Below, piece by piece: positions 58,465 through 64,000 of a stretch of 64,000 nucleotides of DNA. The notes beneath the pieces are model-generated. The model did no database searches and was not told the DNA's origin. It was given only the letters and a program-made list of their open reading frames with translations. A program made the translations under genes and the position numbers. Position 1 is the stretch's first letter. Each line of letters opens with the position of its first letter. Source of the stretch: an uncultured Spartobacteria bacterium (GTDB taxonomy: Bacteria; Verrucomicrobiota; Verrucomicrobiia; Chthoniobacterales; Chthoniobacteraceae); contig CAIURC010000214.1 of the NCBI GenBank assembly GCA_903901425.1, forward strand, positions 1-64,000, in the 5' to 3' direction.

Positions 58465-58494
58465 ATTTGCCCCTTGCCTCTAGCCCCTGACCCC

Positions 58495-58695
58495 ATGGAA
58501 CTCCGGATCAACGGCCAGAATTACTTCCACCAAGGGCTACCCACGATTACCGCGCTGATTGAAGCGCTCAGCCTTCCGGACCGGGCGGTTTTGGTGGAAC
58601 TCAACGGCGTGGCTCTCCGCCGGGACGAGTGGCCTGCCCAGGCATTGAAGCCGGGCGACAGCCTAGAAATCATCCGGATCGTCGCCGGAGGCTAA
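58495..58695 (+). CDS. thiS: Sulfur carrier protein ThiS
   Basis: ThiS carries sulfur as a C-terminal thiocarboxylate for thiazole synthesis. The protein (66 aa) has the ubiquitin-like fold pattern: MELRINGQNYF, LIEALSLPDRAVLVELNGVALRR, and LKPGDSLEIIRIVAGG. The terminal Gly-Gly is the active end. ATG at 58495 gives the normal length; an earlier ATG at 58474 adds seven residues. It is the second gene of thiH-thiS. ThiG and ThiF, needed for the same step, are not next to it. Confidence 0.93.
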   Translation: MELRINGQNYFHQGLPTITALIEALSLPDRAVLVELNGVALRRDEWPAQALKPGDSLEIIRIVAGG

Positions 58696-58750
58696 GTCCA
58701 ACTGGCTGTAGCCTCCCGGAGCAGGGCAATCCTGCCACTGGACCATGATG

Positions 58751-58878
58751 GTCCATCAGGTCCATCAGGTCCATCAGGTCCATCAGGTCCATCAGGTCCA
58801 TCAGGTCCATCAGGTCCATCAGGTCCATCAGGTCCATCAGGTCCATCTGGGTCCATCTGGGTCCATCTGGGTCCATCA
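58751..58878 (+). repeat. Tandem array of GTCCATCAG (9 bp) and GTCCATCTGG (10 bp)
   Basis: Ten perfect copies of GTCCATCAG (58751-58840) run into three perfect copies of GTCCATCTGG (58841-58870) and a partial copy. There are no spacers, so it is not a CRISPR array. It begins 56 bases after the thiS stop codon. Confidence 0.97.
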
Positions 58879-59037
58879 CGCGGCAGCGTCTTCTGCTTCT
58901 GGCACTTGCCCGGGTTTGGGTCCCGGGGTCTACCGGAGCCGATTCCCGGCATCCCACCGCAAGTCCGAACCCGCCCCGGGTTTCGATTTCCCCAGTGTAA
59001 TGAGCAACCGTCTTGAACTCCAGCAAAGCGCCGGCCC

Positions 59038-59092
59038 GGCCCACCCGGCCCACCCGGCCCACCCGGCACCCTGGGGCCACCCAGGCCACCCA
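59038..59092 (+). repeat. 9-bp tandem repeats GGCCCACCC and GGCCACCCA
   Basis: Three copies of GGCCCACCC (59038-59064) are followed after ten bases by two copies of GGCCACCCA (59075-59092). Confidence 0.9.
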
Positions 59093-59268
59093 GGCCACTG
59101 GGGAACTGGAGATGGACGCACGGAGGGGCGCAGAGTCCCGCTGGCACCCTGCCATGGGGTTCCGGGACGGTTCGGACAGCCGAGGGGTGCGGCGGTCCGG
59201 GCCGGTTCCCGGAAGAGGATTGGGCAGCGCCAGCGGGACCCTTCGCCCCTCCGGAGCCCGGCAAGGGC

Positions 59269-60336
59269 TCAGCGGAACAGCGGGGCAGGCGGCGGAAGGA
59301 AGAGGCCGCCGCCGGGGTTGGCGCCTCCCGGGGCCGGGCTGGCGCCGGGTTGGACGGGGAGGAGGCCGGGCCGGATCAGGATCTCGACGCGGCGGTTAGG
59401 CTGCTGGGCGATCAGGTCCCGGTCAGCGGGCACTACCGCCTCGGCGCTGCCGCGCCCCACCGTCTCAATCCGGTCCGGCGCGATCCCAAAAGCCTCCACC
59501 AGCCAGCGTTTGACCGCTTCGGCACGCCGTTCACTCAGCCGGAGGTTGTACTCGGGGGTGCCGGTCCAGTCGGTGTGGCCGCTGATCAGGAAAGTGGCGC
59601 CCGGATAAAACGCGATCAACTGGCCCACCTTGCGCAGCGCCACCTGGGCATCAGCGCGGAGTTCCGCCTTGTCGTGTTCGAAAAGTGCCCCGCCCGGCAT
59701 GGCCACGGGCTGGTTGGTCCCGAGCGGGGACCCGGCTTTTTCTAGGGCGTCGTCCAGCGATTGTCGGCCCGGGATTCCGTCCACCCCAGCGGCGCCGGTG
59801 GCGCCGCCGGGCGTCACGGAAACCACCGGTTGGCGCGGAGCCTTGACACTCGCATCCAGAAGCGCGGCCCCGACCGCACCGAGGTTCCGATCGGCCTTGC
59901 CGGCGCTCTGCGCTGCCGACTTGAGGAGCGTGTCCAAGTCCACCGGGGCAATGTCCGGTTTGTCCCGGCCCAGCGGCGTGTTCGACTCCGGCGAATCCGG
60001 TTTTTGGGGCTTAATGAGAACCTCCTTGGGCTCGGGTTTCTCCTGCAAAATCTTTGTGTCCTGCGCGCTCATCTGGGTGGGCAGCACGATCTTCTTCTCC
60101 TCCAGCTTCTTGGCGGGCTCGAGCAACTTCGGATCAATCGCCACTTTGTTCACCACAAACCGCGCCGGTGCCGCCGGCAGTTCCATGCCCGCCTGAAAGA
60201 GCTCCACGTCCTTGGACCTCAAAAAAAAGTAGAGCCCGAGATGCAATACCAAGGAAAGAATGAGGCCGCGGAAAAGCCACTTTCGCATCTGCGGCTCTTC
60301 ACCTGAATACCCATCTGCCCCGTCGAAAACACTCAT
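59269..60336 (-). CDS. OmpA-family protein with TonB-like N-terminus
   Basis: This 355-residue protein has one N-terminal membrane helix (about 19-39; KWLFRGLILSLVLHLGLYFFL), then a long Pro/Lys/Glu linker (about 75-160) like that in TonB. The C-terminal OmpA-like peptidoglycan-binding domain covers about 215-325: GGALFEHDKAELRADA, ISGHTDWTGTPEYNLRLSERRAEAVKRWL, and NRRVEILIRP. The OmpA NX2LSXXRA motif is present. The tail is Pro/Gly-rich. It is anchored to the inner membrane and should bind peptidoglycan. Whether it energises an outer-membrane system is unknown. It is divergent from glyS. Confidence 0.87.
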   Translation of the reverse strand: MSVFDGADGYSGEEPQMRKWLFRGLILSLVLHLGLYFFLRSKDVELFQAGMELPAAPARFVVNKVAIDPKLLEPAKKLEEKKIVLPTQMSAQDTKILQEKPEPKEVLIKPQKPDSPESNTPLGRDKPDIAPVDLDTLLKSAAQSAGKADRNLGAVGAALLDASVKAPRQPVVSVTPGGATGAAGVDGIPGRQSLDDALEKAGSPLGTNQPVAMPGGALFEHDKAELRADAQVALRKVGQLIAFYPGATFLISGHTDWTGTPEYNLRLSERRAEAVKRWLVEAFGIAPDRIETVGRGSAEAVVPADRDLIAQQPNRRVEILIRPGLLPVQPGASPAPGGANPGGGLFLPPPAPLFR

Positions 60337-60437
60337 GTTCGTGGCACCCTAGCATACCTCCCCCGGGAGAACAGCCCCCTTTCCACCGTCTTTTCGGCTT
60401 GAGCCAGAGGCCAACCCTCCCCACGTTTGGCCCCCCT

Positions 60438-62063
60438 ATGAGCCAGGCACCCACCAGCATCAGCCGCATGGAAAAGATCGTCAGCCTTTGCAAACGGCGC
60501 GGCTTCATCTTTCAGTCCAGCGAAGTTTACGGCGGCCTCAATGGCTTCTGGGATTACGGCCCGCTCGGCGCCGAACTCAAACGCAACGTCAAGGACCTCT
60601 GGTGGCAGTCCATGACCCGGTACCGGGAAGACATCGTGGGTCTGGAAGCCAGCATCATCATGCATCCCCAGATCTGGAAGGCGTCCGGCCACGTCGACAC
60701 CTTCGCGGATCCCATGGTGGACTGTCTCCTCACCAAAAAACGGTTCCGCGCCGACCAGATCGAACCCCAGTCGGGCATGGTGTACCACTACGACGGCGCT
60801 CAGTCGCCCTCGGGACAGACCCTCTCGGAGCCGTACTCGGTCTTGCTGGCGCAGGGCAAACCGGCCGACAGCGCACGCAAAGTGGCGCGCCAGTACTACT
60901 CCCAGCGCGGCCTTCAGGATCCGGAACTGGTGGGGGAACGCGCTGAGAAGGTCGAAAACACCACGCGCTACAACCCGGAAAACGGCTCCCTGTGCACCGA
61001 ACCGCAGATGTTCAATCTGATGTTCAAAACGTTTGTCGGCGCTGCGGAAAGCTCTGAGAACGTCGCCTACCTCCGTCCCGAAACCGCACAGGCCATCTTT
61101 GCCCAGTTCAAAAACGTCCTCGACACCTCCCGCCAGAAAGTTCCGTTCGGCATTTGCCAGATCGGCAAGGCGTTCCGGAACGAGATCAACCCCCGCAACT
61201 TCACATTCCGCTCCCGCGAGTTCGAACAGATGGAACTCGAGTTCTTCATCAAGCCCGACGAAATCGTCGCCAAACAGGCAGGCTCAGTTGCCGCGTACTC
61301 CGAGACCTCGCAACTCGACACCCCGCAATCCGACTGGGGCTGGGAACTCTGGCACCGGTACTGGGTGGAACAGCGCCTCCGCTGGTACGAATCCATCGGC
61401 CTGCCCAGAACCTCCCTAGAAATCTACTGGCAGGACCGCAAGGAACTCGCCCATTACGCGCGCGCCTGCGTCGATATCCTGTACAAGTTCCCTTTTGGAA
61501 CTCAGGAACTCGAGGGAATCGCTGCCCGGGGCGACTTCGACCTTTCCCAGCACCAGAAACACAGCGGGAAATCGATGGAGTTCTTTGACCAGGAAGCAGC
61601 TGCAAAATACGTACCCCACGTCATTGAACCGTCCGCAGGTGTCGACCGGCTCCTCCTCGCCCTCCTCTGCAACGCCTATGACGAGGAGGAGGTCACCGAC
61701 GAAAAAGGCAAGGCTGAGACCCGCGTGGTCCTCCGGTTCAGCCCCCGGGTCGCCCCCATCAAGGTCGGCGTTTTCCCGCTCCTTAAAAACAAGCCCGAAC
61801 TGGTGCGCAAAGCCGAGGAGGTGCGCGACCTGCTCCGCCCATTCATGAACGTTTTCTACGACGACAGTGGCGCCATCGGACGCCGGTACCGTCGCCAGGA
61901 TGAGGCTGGCACCCCCTTCGGGATCACCATCGATTTCGATACCCTCGGCGAAAATGGACCCGAAACCGCTGGCACTGTCACCCTCCGCCACCGCGATTCC
62001 ATGAAACAGGAGCGGATCCCGATTTCCGAACTCCTCGGACGCATCCTCCCGGAAATCCGGTAG
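60438..62063 (+). CDS. glyS: Glycine--tRNA ligase, single-chain (eukaryote/archaea-like) type
   Basis: This 541-residue class II aminoacyl-tRNA synthetase charges tRNA-Gly. It is the homodimeric type, not the two-gene E. coli type. SLCKRRGFIFQSSEVYGGLNGFWDYGPLGAELK opens the protein. Motif 2 has AQIGKAFRNEINPRNFTFRSREFEQME-like residues (QIGKAFRNEI). Motif 3 has PSAGVDRLLLALL. The anticodon-binding domain is C-terminal (KVGVFPLLKNKPELVRKAEEV). ATG at 60438 is chosen over a TTG 13 codons upstream. It starts 101 bases from the divergent OmpA-family gene. Confidence 0.96.
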   Translation: MSQAPTSISRMEKIVSLCKRRGFIFQSSEVYGGLNGFWDYGPLGAELKRNVKDLWWQSMTRYREDIVGLEASIIMHPQIWKASGHVDTFADPMVDCLLTKKRFRADQIEPQSGMVYHYDGAQSPSGQTLSEPYSVLLAQGKPADSARKVARQYYSQRGLQDPELVGERAEKVENTTRYNPENGSLCTEPQMFNLMFKTFVGAAESSENVAYLRPETAQAIFAQFKNVLDTSRQKVPFGICQIGKAFRNEINPRNFTFRSREFEQMELEFFIKPDEIVAKQAGSVAAYSETSQLDTPQSDWGWELWHRYWVEQRLRWYESIGLPRTSLEIYWQDRKELAHYARACVDILYKFPFGTQELEGIAARGDFDLSQHQKHSGKSMEFFDQEAAAKYVPHVIEPSAGVDRLLLALLCNAYDEEEVTDEKGKAETRVVLRFSPRVAPIKVGVFPLLKNKPELVRKAEEVRDLLRPFMNVFYDDSGAIGRRYRRQDEAGTPFGITIDFDTLGENGPETAGTVTLRHRDSMKQERIPISELLGRILPEIR

Positions 62064-62097
62064 CGTCCACTCCATTAACACGCTATCCGATGTTTCT

Positions 62098-64000
62098 GTG
62101 AAGCCGGTCCAACGCAGAAACAAAAGCTCCCCGTTCGGACAGACAACCGGACTCCCTCCCCCGCGACACCCCAAGACTGCCGCGGCAAAGGCTCCTGTGC
62201 CGACGGAACTCCCCGTAGTTGGCATCGGGTTTTCCGCCGGCGGTCTTGAATCTGCGCAAAAATTTCTGGCCCGTCTCCAACCGAACCCGCCCTGCGCATT
62301 CCTCCTTGTCACTCATCGGCGCAGCCGCTCCACCGCCATCCTCTGTAAGCTGCTTCAGAAATCCTCGGCGATCCCCGTTTCGGAGCTTTCAAACGAAACC
62401 ATCCTGAAACCAGGCCACCTTTATGTGTGCCCCCCGGGCAAGACCCCAGGCTTTCAAGGCCAAGCCGTTCTGCTTAAGGACATCCCTCCATCTCCCAAAA
62501 GCCCATCAGCTCGACGCCCCCTTCCCATCGACTCTTTTTTAACCGAACTGAGTGCCCACCGAGGACCCGCCTCCGTAGCGCTCATTCTTTCTGGCTCCGG
62601 AAGCGATGGCACCCGTGGCGCCGCCTGTGTGAAAGCCGCGGGCGGCATTGTCCTGGCCCAAGACCCAGCAACAGCCCAGTTCAAGGGAATGCCCGCGAGT
62701 GTGATCCGCGCCGGATTGGCAGACTCGGTACTCGCCCCCGATTCGCTCGGACACCAACTCCAGAGCCTGCTCCCAGGCCATGGAGGCACTCTCGAAACCA
62801 CCCAGCGCGCCCTCACGCAAATCTTCGCCCTGCTGCGCTCAAGAACCGGACACGACTTTTCTGCCTACAAATCCAGCACCATCGAAAGGCGGATTCAGCG
62901 GAGAATACAGATCCACAACTGCCCTGACTGCCACACGTACATCGCGCTCCTTGAGAAACAACCGGAAGAAATCGACCAACTCATGGCGGACCTTCTTATC
63001 CGGGTCACCCGGTTTTTCCGGGACCCCGATGCGTTCCAAGCCCTTGCCAAGAATGTGCTCCCGGGCCTGATCCGGCAGCGCCCGATGCACCATCCCTTCA
63101 GGATCTGGGTTCCAGGCTGCGCCACGGGCGAGGAAGTGTTTTCTCTCGCCACTCTTTTCCGGGAGGCACTCGACACCGCAGGGCAACTCGGCTCCATCAA
63201 ACTGTTCGGCACAGACCTCGATGCCGGCGCCATCGATAAGGCCCGTCTTGGAAGGTTCCCAAAAAAGGATGCCGCAGACATTCCCGCCTCCAAACTGCGC
63301 CGGTTTTTTGTCGCATCAGAAAGCGACATCCGCGTTCGGAAGGAAATACGTGATCTGGCCATCTTCTCCATCCAGAACGTCATCAAAGACCCGCCATTCA
63401 TCCGGTTGGACCTGATCTCCTGCAGAAACCTCCTCATCTATCTTAGTCCAGAGCTTCAGGCCCAACTCCTGCCCGTCTTCCACTACGCCCTGAACCCAGG
63501 CGGAATCCTGATGCTCGGCTCCTCCGAAACGATTGGCCGCTTCTCAGACCTCTTTGAAGTGGTGGACAGAAAATGGAAGATTTTCCGGAAGAAAGAGCTG
63601 CCCGCTCACCTCAAACGCCTCCATAAGCCAGTCGAGCAAAACCAGAATTCCGCGCCCGTGTCGCACCCGCCAACCACCAGCAGGGCACCCCATGCTCATC
63701 GCCTGAACCAACACCTCGAACACCTTCTCCTCCAGCGCTTCTGCCCCGCCTCTGTCCTCTGCACCTCAGAGGGCGGCGTGCTTTTCATCCACGGAAAAAC
63801 CGGAACCTTCCTTGAACCACCGGCGGGCCAACCACGCCTGAACCTCCTCGAAATGGCCAGACCGGGCCTCCGCATTGAACTCGCCGCTGCTCTGAGGCGG
63901 GCTTCTGAACACGGGGGCGAAGTGGAACGCCTTTGCCCGGAGGTCCGCGGCCCCTCAGGCACTACCTCCGTCCAGTTCACGGCCTCCAAACTCGAAGACC
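62098..64000 (+). CDS. CheB-CheR hybrid chemotaxis-type protein (3' end outside the window)
   Basis: The reading frame is open from GTG at 62098 to the window end. A CheB methylesterase domain comes first (about residues 38-220): GFSAGG with the catalytic serine, VTHRRS for the histidine, and LSGSGSDGTRG for the aspartate. A CheR methyltransferase follows (about 240-505): ADLLIRVTRFFRDPDAF, RIWVPGCATGEEVFSLA for SAM binding, and DLISCRNLLIYLSPELQ. The part after about residue 530 starts a linker before what is usually a PAS and histidine kinase section. The start codon is uncertain; the first 35 residues are poorly conserved. Such CheBR-PAS hybrids often control two-component output rather than motility. 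No chemoreceptor lies near it. Confidence 0.85.
   Translation, partial: MKPVQRRNKSSPFGQTTGLPPPRHPKTAAAKAPVPTELPVVGIGFSAGGLESAQKFLARLQPNPPCAFLLVTHRRSRSTAILCKLLQKSSAIPVSELSNETILKPGHLYVCPPGKTPGFQGQAVLLKDIPPSPKSPSARRPLPIDSFLTELSAHRGPASVALILSGSGSDGTRGAACVKAAGGIVLAQDPATAQFKGMPASVIRAGLADSVLAPDSLGHQLQSLLPGHGGTLETTQRALTQIFALLRSRTGHDFSAYKSSTIERRIQRRIQIHNCPDCHTYIALLEKQPEEIDQLMADLLIRVTRFFRDPDAFQALAKNVLPGLIRQRPMHHPFRIWVPGCATGEEVFSLATLFREALDTAGQLGSIKLFGTDLDAGAIDKARLGRFPKKDAADIPASKLRRFFVASESDIRVRKEIRDLAIFSIQNVIKDPPFIRLDLISCRNLLIYLSPELQAQLLPVFHYALNPGGILMLGSSETIGRFSDLFEVVDRKWKIFRKKELPAHLKRLHKPVEQNQNSAPVSHPPTTSRAPHAHRLNQHLEHLLLQRFCPASVLCTSEGGVLFIHGKTGTFLEPPAGQPRLNLLEMARPGLRIELAAALRRASEHGGEVERLCPEVRGPSGTTSVQFTASKLED

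Larger units (their letters stand above)
58696..59268. other. Repeat-filled intergenic region
   Basis: This 573-base stretch between thiS and the OmpA-family gene has no recognised gene. It holds two arrays of 9-bp repeats (58751-58878 and 59038-59092). On the minus strand a TTG-start frame (59264 to 58692), beginning 4 bases after the OmpA stop, would read both arrays as Gly-X-Y collagen-like repeats (Gly-Pro-Asp and Gly-Gly-Pro). The arrays are multiples of three and cannot break a frame, so this is weak evidence for coding. Confidence 0.6.

Noticed and set aside
58751-58878. CRISPR array suspected from regular repeats
   Set aside because: Units are 9-10 bp with no spacers and no cas genes are near; it is a simple tandem array.
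1-64000. Mobile elements, prophage, tRNA or rRNA genes
   Set aside because: No transposase, integrase, terminal inverted repeats, or cloverleaf-like sequence was recognised by eye; a tRNAscan-SE or Infernal run would settle small RNA genes.

Overview
The window reads as a high-GC chromosomal segment of a Gram-negative member of the Planctomycetes-Verrucomicrobia group, most likely Verrucomicrobiota. The outer-membrane genes (bamA, an ompH/skp homologue, lpxD, an OmpA-family protein) show a diderm envelope. The large c-type cytochrome of the DUF1587/1592/1588/1585 type next to a DUF1552 protein, XylR-type AraC regulators, a DUF5069 protein, a kinase with DWG in place of DFG, and a sulfatase plus formylglycine-generating enzyme are typical of that group. 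No phage, integrase, transposase, rRNA, tRNA or CRISPR array was recognised. It looks like vertically inherited chromosome, not an island.

Layout. 0-8 kb: a PAS-AraC regulator converges on a run of DJ-1-like protein, exported sulfatase and Ser/Thr kinase with beta-propeller; a XylR-like regulator is divergent from that run. 8-13 kb: a SUI1-family initiation factor with a PIN-PhoH ATPase, thioredoxin reductase, and a LysR regulator divergent from a DapA-like aldolase. 13-17.3 kb: bamA-ompH-lpxD. 17.5-22.6 kb: a CPBP protease, comF, accD and folC, converging on rplM-rpsI, which has a clear terminator and a candidate promoter. 23-31.7 kb: an ATP-grasp/alpha-E fusion, a genuine FGE, a dCMP deaminase with an unusual tail, a repeat-rich gap of about 1 kb, a Gfo/Idh/MocA oxidoreductase and a ComM/YifB ATPase. 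31.8-41.8 kb: a DUF5069 protein; a tight run of cytochrome, DUF1552 protein, ECF sigma factor and membrane-anchored anti-sigma-like protein; then a secreted alpha/beta hydrolase and a NarL-type two-component pair. 41.8-49 kb: a hybrid kinase with five PAS domains, proBA and a phosphohexomutase. 49.3-54.8 kb: a four-gene Hsp70 cassette. 54.8-64 kb: panD, a glycosyltransferase, thiH-thiS, an OmpA protein, glyS and the start of a CheB-CheR hybrid cut by the window end.

The best candidate for an under-described system is the Hsp70 cassette at 49345-54837. A large TPR-like protein, a J-like protein lacking the HPD tripeptide, a GrpE-like protein and a divergent Hsp70 are packed into one operon. 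Second is the 32419-37974 run, where a surface-type cytochrome and a DUF1552 protein appear to share a transcript with their own ECF sigma/anti-sigma switch. The sulfatase and FGE show that sulfated-glycan hydrolysis with local Cys-type maturation is possible. Several intergenic spaces carry 9- or 12-bp direct repeats, some of related sequence.

All functional calls come from reading motifs in the translated sequence. No database search was run.
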